Source: a virus. From it: DNA of 64,000 nucleotides. Below the pieces are notes generated by a model that searched no databases, was not told where the DNA came from, and saw only the letters and a list, made by a program, of their open reading frames with translations. Position 1 is the first letter of the stretch. The number at the start of each line of letters is the position of its first letter. The stretch is from the IMG/VR virus record IMGVR_UViG_3300042541_001369, positions 1 through 64,000 of that record; one strand, given 5' to 3'. The translations under genes were made by a program, and so were the position numbers. Below, one piece after another: positions 53,044-61,400 of this stretch.

Positions 53044-55833
53044 TTAGTTAATAAATTCTTCCCACCCATTTTCCGCTAAACCATAAATATAATCAGGGGT
53101 AACACTAACCCTATCCCAAAACTTTAACTCTAAATCAGTTATTGTTAATAAATCCTCAACAGTATCTTGATCCGCATCTTTATTTGGGATTCCACCAATT
53201 AATTCACACTGTGATTTAGTGAAAAAATCTCTTTCTTCAGGATTAGAAATTAACAAATTATCTCTTAATTCCTTATTAAAGACAATTAACAATGGTTCTA
53301 CTTTTTTATTGAATGTCGTAATTGCTCTCGCAACATTATATTCCCCCGTTAAATCTGGGTTATTCTCAACTTCAACTGGGTCTAACATATAGCAATTTAA
53401 CTGTATTGTTGATGTTGATTTGTCTTCAGGTTCTTTACCATTAAGAGAGGAGAATAAATCCAATTCTTTTTTGGTGTAATTATTTTTTGTTATTTTTTGA
53501 ACATCCCCATGAGACGATTTACTACCATTATTAACATACATGATAGTATCGCCCAATTGAACATTTAGATTATGCTTGATTGCCAACTCCATATGGCTCA
53601 TTCGACTATTAAACGACCCCGCCTTTGTTTTCAAACTACATCTCTTTTTATAGTCTTCAATAGATAATTTAACCCTAGATCTTTGAGCAATCTGTTTCAA
53701 TGGAATTTGTTTAGAGAATATTCTTTGGTGATATTCAAAATACCACTCAATGAATTCCTGACCTTTTCCCTCCAATAACAATCTCACCCCTTTATCTAAG
53801 AACACTTCAATATATAAAGGAAGTTTTTTAGATTTGATTGAATTTCCCGTTAATTTAATTTTACCGTTAGATTCCATCGTAGCATAATTCTTTCTACTTA
53901 AGTTAATACAGGAATCCCAGGTTCCATCACAATCAAGACCCATCGAACCTTTCATAAACAAATCATTATACTCTGCGGTGTCGGCATAATAACCTCGATA
54001 TTCTTCACCCTCCTTGACTAACCAATTAAAACCTTTCCCAATATAAACCTTATCGTCAACACCGCCCTTCGGTAAACTAAAATTACAACCATCTGTGTCA
54101 AGTACTAAAGGTGTGTACCCCCTTTTAACAAAAAACTTAACCATTTGGCGAAGATATTGTCTTCCCGTACAAGTTATTTTTTCCCCACAATTCATTTCCC
54201 CCCATTCGTATACGTGTGGGGCACTTAACCCACCAAATAACGAGTTAATGAACACCTTAATTGGAAGTTGTTTACGATCATAAGTTAAAGATTTTTTGGG
54301 ATCAATAGTTTTATATTCCGACGCCAAGTTTTTATACATGATTCGAGCATTACGAAAGTAAGATAACATACCTTTCATTCCCCCCATCACATCACACTCA
54401 GGAAATACATCATGAGTTAATTGAATAGATGGGTATAAGGAAGAATAATCGAGTTTAAGTACGTTAGTGGAGTATCCGACTTTAAGTAGTCTTGAAAGTC
54501 CCCCTACGAAGTCTGTTTTAGATTCTTTCTTAGGGATTGCCAATTTATGTTTAAACGACCAAGCTAACATGATCATTCTCCATATTGTTGCAGTCCCCAT
54601 TGTGGAAACTCTTTCGTATGTTGTTGGTACCATGGAGGCCAATAGAAATGTCCCTTGGTTGAATTCATCATCGACCGTTAATGTTTCTTCTAAATCGTCG
54701 TCAAGATATCTCTCAACAATATTATCCCCTGTCACTTTAATATATTTACCAGGGAATCTTGTGTCCAAATTATCGAAGTTTGGATTGTTGGCGTTTTTAT
54801 ATTTTCCATTTTCAATGTTTAACCAATACTCTTCTTTTTTGGCATACATTGGGCCTATCTCTGTATGGTCAATATAAACTCGATCTGGAGCTTCGGCTTT
54901 GATATATTGGGTTATGTATTTAAGACCTGCCGATTTAATACTTGAGTTAATTGCTTGAGCTCTACGAACTGAATGAATGATGTCAATAACATTATAACCC
55001 CATAATTGAGTTTGGGAGAATCTCTCAACTTCGTTAGCAAGTTTCAACATCCCATTTTTTTGAGATATTGGTTTTAATGGGTTTAAGGATTTTGCAATCT
55101 TTTTAATGTCTAAATGAAGAGCTTTACATCTTTCAAATATCCAAAACCAGTCGAAGTTTGCGGAATTATACCCCCCAATGATTGAAGGTTTGATTTCATC
55201 TATTATATTGAAGAATTCGATTAATCCTTTTCGTTCTTGGTCTTCATCGGCACATTCAATAACTTTTTGGTATCCTTTGTTGGTTTTAATCCCAATCATA
55301 AATATACGACCATCCTTTGGTTCTAATGCGGTCGTCTCTAAGTCAAACCCGAGTCTGGTAATGTCGTTATATTCGTCATATCCCTTGAATAGTCTTTTTT
55401 CTCGTGAAATTAAATATTGCTCCACTGGAGGTAGGACTAAGATTTTATCCTTTGCATTTTCAGCCCATGGATCTACCCCACCATCTTTAAAAAACTGAAC
55501 TAATTGTCGATAACCTTTAACACTTTTCACCATATATTTCAAACCTTGTGACAATCGTTCGTTTTCTTTGGTGTCCAGTTTCTCGATTATTATCCCATGT
55601 TTGGACATGGCTTCTTTTTGAAGACCTTTGGATGATTGGTAGAAATTTAACCCTCTTAAATCCCCAACCCAAGCAAATGGTGTAAAACTATCTTTTTTGA
55701 TTATTTTTCCCTGACCCGGAATTTCCTTTATTTTATATATTGAACCCGTTAGATAATCGAATTCAATGGCAACGATGTGCTCTTCGGGATCATTCCCTTC
55801 TAGGAATGCTTTAATTTCTTCTTGACTTATCAT
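53044..55833 (-). CDS. DNA polymerase, family B (T4 gp43-like)
   Basis: 929 residues from ATG 55833 (MISQEEIKAFLEG); a longer frame from ATG 55857 adds eight residues with no family support. Exonuclease motifs: GFDLETTALEP (ExoI, D and E) near 163 and GGYNSANFDWFW (ExoII) near 230. Polymerase motifs: A KLDYSSLYPS near 466, B KVFINSLFGG near 525, C VLDTDGCN near 579. All catalytic aspartates are present, so both proofreading and synthesis should work. It replicates the phage genome. A perfect sigma70-type promoter lies 63 bases upstream, unlike its late-type neighbours. Confidence 0.93.
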   Translation of the reverse strand: MISQEEIKAFLEGNDPEEHIVAIEFDYLTGSIYKIKEIPGQGKIIKKDSFTPFAWVGDLRGLNFYQSSKGLQKEAMSKHGIIIEKLDTKENERLSQGLKYMVKSVKGYRQLVQFFKDGGVDPWAENAKDKILVLPPVEQYLISREKRLFKGYDEYNDITRLGFDLETTALEPKDGRIFMIGIKTNKGYQKVIECADEDQERKGLIEFFNIIDEIKPSIIGGYNSANFDWFWIFERCKALHLDIKKIAKSLNPLKPISQKNGMLKLANEVERFSQTQLWGYNVIDIIHSVRRAQAINSSIKSAGLKYITQYIKAEAPDRVYIDHTEIGPMYAKKEEYWLNIENGKYKNANNPNFDNLDTRFPGKYIKVTGDNIVERYLDDDLEETLTVDDEFNQGTFLLASMVPTTYERVSTMGTATIWRMIMLAWSFKHKLAIPKKESKTDFVGGLSRLLKVGYSTNVLKLDYSSLYPSIQLTHDVFPECDVMGGMKGMLSYFRNARIMYKNLASEYKTIDPKKSLTYDRKQLPIKVFINSLFGGLSAPHVYEWGEMNCGEKITCTGRQYLRQMVKFFVKRGYTPLVLDTDGCNFSLPKGGVDDKVYIGKGFNWLVKEGEEYRGYYADTAEYNDLFMKGSMGLDCDGTWDSCINLSRKNYATMESNGKIKLTGNSIKSKKLPLYIEVFLDKGVRLLLEGKGQEFIEWYFEYHQRIFSKQIPLKQIAQRSRVKLSIEDYKKRCSLKTKAGSFNSRMSHMELAIKHNLNVQLGDTIMYVNNGSKSSHGDVQKITKNNYTKKELDLFSSLNGKEPEDKSTSTIQLNCYMLDPVEVENNPDLTGEYNVARAITTFNKKVEPLLIVFNKELRDNLLISNPEERDFFTKSQCELIGGIPNKDADQDTVEDLLTITDLELKFWDRVSVTPDYIYGLAENGWEEFIN

Positions 55834-55895
55834 TGTAAATATTATTAGTTGGCACATTAGCTCCCATACGAAATGAGGTTTACCTTAGTCTAACA

Positions 55896-55924
55896 ATTAT
55901 ATTCATATTTTCACACTATGTCAA
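55896..55924 (-). promoter_or_regulatory. Consensus sigma70-type promoter of DNA polymerase
   Basis: On the minus strand TTGACA (55924-55919) and TATAAT (55901-55896) are spaced 17 bases, a perfect vegetative consensus, 63 bases upstream of ATG 55833. The hexamers and spacing match the gp32-type gene promoter, supporting an early class. Confidence 0.7.
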
Positions 55925-55956
55925 CTGGGATTCCATAAAGTTTTGAATTATTATCT

Positions 55957-56514
55957 CTACGGATTTTTCTCAATAAACAACTTTACAATTGAGTCTTTTT
56001 CCTCATCGGTTTTGGAGTGTATCCACAACCAAATAAACGAGGCTTCTATTGATTTTAAGTTCCTTTTCTTGTTATTAATTAATTCGTTCAACACGTTAAA
56101 ATCATTTTCGTCTAAAACTATTGGTATATTTAATGTTGAAGAAATTAAGTATAATTCAAATAGATTATAATTATCCTGAGCTTCAGTTGCCCTCATATAT
56201 AACTCAATCATATCTTCAGAGTTTGTTATATCTGGATGGGTTTTTTTAACAATTTCTCGATATATTTTTTTAACTTTATTTTTCACATCTTCATCCACCG
56301 TATTTAAGACATCTTCTTTCTTTTTTTCCTGTGGAGTATTCTCCGACTCATTTTTGTAATCTGGGTTGATCTCAACCCTTTTCTTGCCGATTATTTCTAG
56401 AAAATTTTGTTTATTTGTCCCAATCAATTCTTGTTTAAATGAATCGTCACTAATTAAAAAATTGTACTCCTGAATCAATTTTTTGATCTCAAGTTCTTTA
56501 AGCTTATCTGTCAT
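55957..56514 (-). CDS. J-domain-like protein
   Basis: 185 residues from ATG 56514 (MTDKLKELEIKK); longer starts lie upstream but cross the divergent promoter. At about 78-125, VKKIYREIVKKTHPDITN and YMRATEAQDNYNLFELYLIS form helix II, the HPD tripeptide and helix III of a J-domain, the part that stimulates Hsp70 ATPase. The flanking sequence is unlike DnaJ. A phage J-domain protein could recruit host DnaK for folding or remodelling. The remainder is acidic and helical. Confidence 0.6.
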   Translation of the reverse strand: MTDKLKELEIKKLIQEYNFLISDDSFKQELIGTNKQNFLEIIGKKRVEINPDYKNESENTPQEKKKEDVLNTVDEDVKNKVKKIYREIVKKTHPDITNSEDMIELYMRATEAQDNYNLFELYLISSTLNIPIVLDENDFNVLNELINNKKRNLKSIEASFIWLWIHSKTDEEKDSIVKLFIEKNP

Positions 56515-56528
56515 AACTATAAATATTA
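56513..56528 (-). promoter_or_regulatory. ATATTTATAG motif before the J-domain gene
   Basis: Gene-sense TAATATTTATAGTTAT runs into the ATG at 56514. Together with the next entry it makes a back-to-back promoter pair. Confidence 0.4.
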
Positions 56529-56538
56529 GAAATTCCGA

Positions 56539-56554
56539 GATATTTATAATAAAA
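56539..56554 (+). promoter_or_regulatory. ATATTTATAATAAAA motif before the membrane-protein genes
   Basis: GATATTTATAATAAAA on the plus strand, six bases before ATG 56561, closely matching the tail-tube gene element on the other strand. Confidence 0.45.
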
Positions 56555-56560
56555 GAAATT

Positions 56561-56752
56561 ATGAAAATATTATTACACATATTCCATTTAATACCTATTA
56601 TTGGTCTTGGAATTTTGGCGTTTCTATATCCAGGTTGGTATCGAGATGGATACTTGACAGATTGGTACCCTTTAATTGGGGCGTTCGTGGCAATTTATGG
56701 TGGGTTTGTCGGATCATTAATTTGGTATATACAGAATTTCAAAAACTTATGA
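56561..56752 (+). CDS. Small two-helix membrane protein
   Basis: 63 residues with two hydrophobic helices: LLHIFHLIPIIGLGILAFLY and WYPLIGAFVAIYGGFVGSLI, joined by a charged loop (YPGWYRDGYLTD). ATG 56561 is chosen over upstream starts because the motif lies just before it. Length and topology resemble class II holins, but no lysis neighbour supports that. It overlaps the next gene as ATGA. Confidence 0.55.
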   Translation: MKILLHIFHLIPIIGLGILAFLYPGWYRDGYLTDWYPLIGAFVAIYGGFVGSLIWYIQNFKNL

Positions 56753-57135
56753 TGGTTTTTATTGGGTTCTTATGTTTCTCGTTATCGGGGATGTTTGAAG
56801 GCTTTATGGACACACTACAATTTCACTATTCAAGCTCCATTTTTTATTATAAAAAGAATAAAAACTTTTGGAACCCAGAATTATCTTGGAAAAATAAATA
56901 TAAAAACTCGGATCCCACTGAAGGACCTAGATTCCCCTTTTCAACAACACTACTTGTTGGTTTAACAGATGCGTGGCATTTATTCAAATTACTTAGAACA
57001 TTCTTCCTTTTTGCTGGTGTTTTTTTCATATTCGTTCCTTGTCAAACAACCATTGTATGTTTAACATATGTTTTTATATCGAGAATTTTGTATGGGATAT
57101 TTTTCACCCTAACATTTGACTATACATCAAAATAA
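56749..57135 (+). CDS. Membrane protein of unknown function
   Basis: 128 residues. An N-terminal helix (FIGFLCFSLSGMFEGF), an amphipathic polar middle (NKYKNSDPTEGPRFPF), then two C-terminal helices (LFKLLRTFFLFAGVFFIFVP and a last one ending TLTFDYTSK). Two adjacent ATGs at 56749 and 56752 are both possible; the first overlaps the upstream stop. Coupled to the 63-aa membrane protein and six bases before the DUF2827 gene. Confidence 0.55.
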   Translation: MMVFIGFLCFSLSGMFEGFMDTLQFHYSSSIFYYKKNKNFWNPELSWKNKYKNSDPTEGPRFPFSTTLLVGLTDAWHLFKLLRTFFLFAGVFFIFVPCQTTIVCLTYVFISRILYGIFFTLTFDYTSK

Positions 57136-57141
57136 TATATT

Positions 57142-58341
57142 ATGAAAAATTTAAAAATTGGAATTACACTAGGTCTAAAAGATAATAAAGAGTCGATTTG
57201 GACAAACGGAATTAAACAAAACATATTGATGTTAACTAAGTTATTAAAAAACTCGAATGAGAAATATGAGATAACTTTATTAAACACAATTGATGTTGAT
57301 TGGTCGACTAAGCCAAGTTATTTAACCGATGTTAACATTTGTAACTTTAGGGATCACTACGAAGACATGGATTTGTTAATCGTTATGGGAGCTCAGATTA
57401 ATAAATCTGAAATTGAGAAGTTTAAATCAAAACCGAATAAAAAAATAATTGCATACAAATGCGGTAACAATTATATTCTAAGTGCTGAAAACATCCTGTT
57501 TAAAGAAGATGAGAAAAAAGTTTATCAATTCGATGAAGTATATGACGAGATATGGTATATACCTCAACAACATGAAACTAATTGTGGTTATTATCATACC
57601 CTATATCGGTCTAAAGCGTTTATCGTTCCTTTCATATGGCATCACCAATATCTACTAGAGGCTCTTGTTGATATTGAAAAAGGATTTAAAAAGGGTTCAT
57701 TTAAAAAAGATTATCGATACAACATCGGTAAAGAAAAGAAACGATTGGGTGTGATGGAACCGAACCTTAACATGGTTAAATTTTGTCTTATACCAGCAAT
57801 GATTGCTGAAGAGTCTTATCGAGGTGATGTTGGTAAAGAACATATAGATAAGTTAATGCTTACCAATTCCGAGAAAGTTGCTAAACACAAGGAGTTCATG
57901 GGTATGATTAGGACTTTTGATTTATTTAAAGACAATAAAATAACATCTGAAAGTAGATACCAAACAGCATTTATATTGACCCAACATATCGATGTATTAA
58001 TCTGTCATCAAATATTAAATCCATTAAATTATATTTACTTGGATGCTGCATATATGGGATATCCTGTATTACATAACGCTCCAATGTGTAAAGATTTGGG
58101 TTATTACTATGAAGGTTCAGATACAGTTGATGGTGCTAAACAATTGGATTACATATTAACTGAGCATGATAAGAATATTGACTCGTATAATGAACGAAAC
58201 GATAAAGTGTTGATGAGATATCATGCTGACAATCAGAAATTGGTTAAAACATATGATAAATTAATTCATAACTTGTTTAATGGGGGTAATGATGGTTTGG
58301 AATATAATCCGAAAACAAATTTGTATAAAAATCTAAAATGA
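57142..58341 (+). CDS. DUF2827 family protein, predicted glycosyltransferase-like
   Basis: 399 residues following the DUF2827 plan: KIGITLGLKDNKESIWTNGI (N-terminal Rossmann start), YEDMDLLIVMGAQI, KKIIAYKCGNNYIL, EVYDEIWYIPQQHE, AFIVPFIWHHQYLL, LGVMEPNLNMVKFCLIPAMI, then QHIDVLICHQILNPLNYIYL and YMGYPVLHNAPMCKDLGYYY. The paired Rossmann layout and the E-P-N-x-x-x-x-K and Y-P-x-x-H-N motifs are those of GT4-like enzymes, so sugar transfer is likely but the donor and acceptor are unknown. It is co-transcribed with two membrane proteins and faces the adhesin block. It may alter host surface glycans or decorate the virion. Confidence 0.7.
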   Translation: MKNLKIGITLGLKDNKESIWTNGIKQNILMLTKLLKNSNEKYEITLLNTIDVDWSTKPSYLTDVNICNFRDHYEDMDLLIVMGAQINKSEIEKFKSKPNKKIIAYKCGNNYILSAENILFKEDEKKVYQFDEVYDEIWYIPQQHETNCGYYHTLYRSKAFIVPFIWHHQYLLEALVDIEKGFKKGSFKKDYRYNIGKEKKRLGVMEPNLNMVKFCLIPAMIAEESYRGDVGKEHIDKLMLTNSEKVAKHKEFMGMIRTFDLFKDNKITSESRYQTAFILTQHIDVLICHQILNPLNYIYLDAAYMGYPVLHNAPMCKDLGYYYEGSDTVDGAKQLDYILTEHDKNIDSYNERNDKVLMRYHADNQKLVKTYDKLIHNLFNGGNDGLEYNPKTNLYKNLK

Positions 58342-58364
58342 AATATAATTTCTATGATACAAGA

Positions 58365-58387
58365 AAGGGACTCGATTTGAGTCCCTT
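58365..58387 (+). terminator. Bidirectional terminator between convergent genes
   Basis: A 9-bp stem (AAGGGACTC / GAGTCCCTT) with a five-base loop between the stop of the DUF2827 gene and that of the LRR gene, followed by T-rich sequence on the plus strand and A-rich (T-rich on minus) on the other side. It can end both convergent transcripts. Confidence 0.78.
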
Positions 58388-58408
58388 CTTTTGTTGTGTT
58401 AATATTAA

Positions 58409-61400
58409 TTATAAAGTCCAATAAACATCAATATATCCGCCAAATGGACCATAACCAGATGGTGCATATTGAATACAATTCCAAGTTTGTCCTTCATGGG
58501 TTACAACAGCACCAATGTTATAAATCGTTCCGCCATCCCATGGTTGTGTTGGAGGAGTTCCACCACTATTAACACCTTTTACTCTTAGTTTACCACTTCC
58601 AACTGCGATTAAATCTAAACCATCAAAACTCCAACCTAGGTTATTTAATAGGTTATCATAATCAGTGTTACTTGCCGATGTTCTACCATTACTTGAAAGA
58701 AATTCACCACCAGATAATCCATTTTGATTAAGTTGATTTAGTATTTGATTGTTTACGGATGATGTTAATTGGTTAGTATATAAATTCAAATAAGTTAAAC
58801 TAGATAAACTAGATAATCCAGTTCCGTCAAATGATGTTAATTGGTTCTCTTGTAAATTCAAATAAGTTAAACTCCCTAATCCACTTCCATCAAATGATGT
58901 TAAGAGGTTATCATTTAAAATCAAATTAGTTAAACTTGTTGGTAAATTACTAACTGATGTTAATATACCACCCCCAGATTTACCGTCTCCCATTATAAGC
59001 AAATTAGTTAAACTCTCTAATCCAGTTCCATCAAATGATGTTAATTGGTTATAATTTAACTCCAATATAGTTAAACTCTCTAATCCAGTTCCACCAAACG
59101 ATGTTAATTGATTATAATTTAAATACAACTCAGTTAAACTAGATAAACCAGTTCCGTCAAATGATGTTAATTGGTTACTTTGTAAATCCAAATAAGTTAA
59201 ACCAGATAAACCAGTTCCGTCAAATGATGTTAATTGGTTATTACTTAAATACAACTCAATTAAACTAGATAATCCAGTTCCGTCAAATGATGTTAGTTGG
59301 TTATTATATAAATTCAAACTAGTTACATCTCCACTAACTGTTCCATCTGAATCACATGAAATGATTGTGTATTCACCGTTTATGTTTGTTATTGTGATTG
59401 TTTGTCCCCCATCATTTTGGTCAAATACACTTGAATCACTTCCATCGTGATTATATTTCCAAAATCCAGTTGATGTATTAACATTAATGTTAATTGAATC
59501 TCCAACTGATTTGGATGTTATGAATGTTGGTGGTATGATTAAATCTAAACCAGTGATTGACCAACCTAAACTTACTAAGTTATCATAATCGGCGTTACTT
59601 GCAGATGTTCTACCATTACTTGAATAAAATTCACCCCCAGATAATCCATTTTGATTAAGTTGATTTAGTATTTGGTTGTTTACGGATGATGTTAATTGGT
59701 TATCATTTATTTCTAAATAAATTAAACTAGATAATCCAGTTCCGTCAAATGATGTTAATTGGTTAGTTTGTAAATACAACTCAGTTAAACTAGATAAACC
59801 AGTTCCGTCAAATGATGTTAATTGGTTACCTTGTAAATACAATTGAGTTAAACTAGATAAACCAGTTCCGTCAAATGATGTTAATTGGTTAAGACCTAAA
59901 TTCAAATTAGTTAAACTAGATAAATCAGTTCCGTCAAATGATGTTAATTGGTTATTATTTAAGTCCAAATCAGTTAAACTAGATAAACCAGTTCCGTCAA
60001 ATAAAGTGATTTGGTTTTCAACTAAGCTCAACATAGTTAAATCTCCATTGACTGTACCATCTGAATCACATGATATTATTGTGAATTCACCGTTTGCATT
60101 TGTTACTGAGATTATTTGTCCCCCATTATTTTGGTTAAATACACTTGAATCACTTCCATTGTGATTATATTTCCAAAATCCAGTTGATGTTTGAACCCAA
60201 ATGTTGATTGATTCTCCAACTGCTTTGGATGTTATGAATGTTGGTTGTGTTGTAGTGATTAAATCTAAACCTTCAAAATACCAACCTAAACTTACTAGGT
60301 TATCATAATCAGTGTTACTTGTCGATGTTCTACCATTACTTGAATAAAATTCACCATTTGATAATCCATTTAATGCTAATTGATTTAGTATTTGATTGTT
60401 TACTGATGGTGTGAATGGATTACCTTCTAATCCCAAACTAGTTAAACTAGATAAACCCGTTCCGTCAAATGATGTTAATTGGTTAAAACCTAATTCCAAA
60501 TTAGTTAAACTAGATAAACCAGTTCCGTTAAATAATGTTAATTGGTTATCACCTAAATTCAAACCAGTTACATTACCACTAACTGTACCTTCTGAATCAC
60601 ATGAAATGATTGTAAATTCACCGTTTATGTTCGCTACTGGTATACTATATACCCAACCATTTGCGTTTATACTTGAATCACTACCATCGTGATTATATTT
60701 CCAATATCCAGTTGATGTTTGAATATAAACGTTGATTGTTTCTCCAATGGATTTGGATGTTATGAATGTTGGAAGTATAGGTAAATCTAAACCAGATAAT
60801 GTCCAACCTAAACTTAATAGGTTATCATAATCAGTGTTACTTGTCGATGTTCTACCATTACTTGAATAAAATTCACCATTTGATAATCCATTTAATGCTA
60901 ATTGATTTAGTATTTGATTGTTTGATGATGGTGTGAATGGATTACCATTTATTTCTAAATAAATTAAACTAGATAAACCAGTTCCGTCAAATGATGTTAA
61001 TTGGTTATCAGTTAAATCCAAATCAGTTAAACTAGATAATCCAGTTCCGTCAAATGATGTTAATTGGTTATCACCTAAACTCAAATTAGTTAAACTTGTT
61101 AAATCTGTTCCGTCAAATGATGTTAATTGGTTATTATATAAAACCAAACTAGTTAAACTTGTTGGTAAAATAAAACCATCCAATGATGTTAATTGGTTAT
61201 TTCTTAAGTCCAACAGAGTTAAACTAGATAAACCAGTTCCGTCAAATAAAGTGATTTGGTTTCCATCTAATCTCAACATAGTTAAATCTCCACTAACTGT
61301 ACCATCTGAATCACATGGTATAATTGTGAATTCACCATTCGCATTTGTTATTGAGATTATTTGTCCACCATTTCCAAATACACTTGAATCACTTCCATCG

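Noticed and set aside
55834-55857. Eight-residue longer start of DNA polymerase (MCQLIIFT)
   Set aside because: Extension is hydrophobic, has no family support, and the downstream ATG is preceded by a better A/T leader.
56483-56560. Longer start for the 63-aa membrane protein
   Set aside because: Would begin inside the divergent J-domain gene and before the promoter motif; the ATG at 56561 lies just after it.
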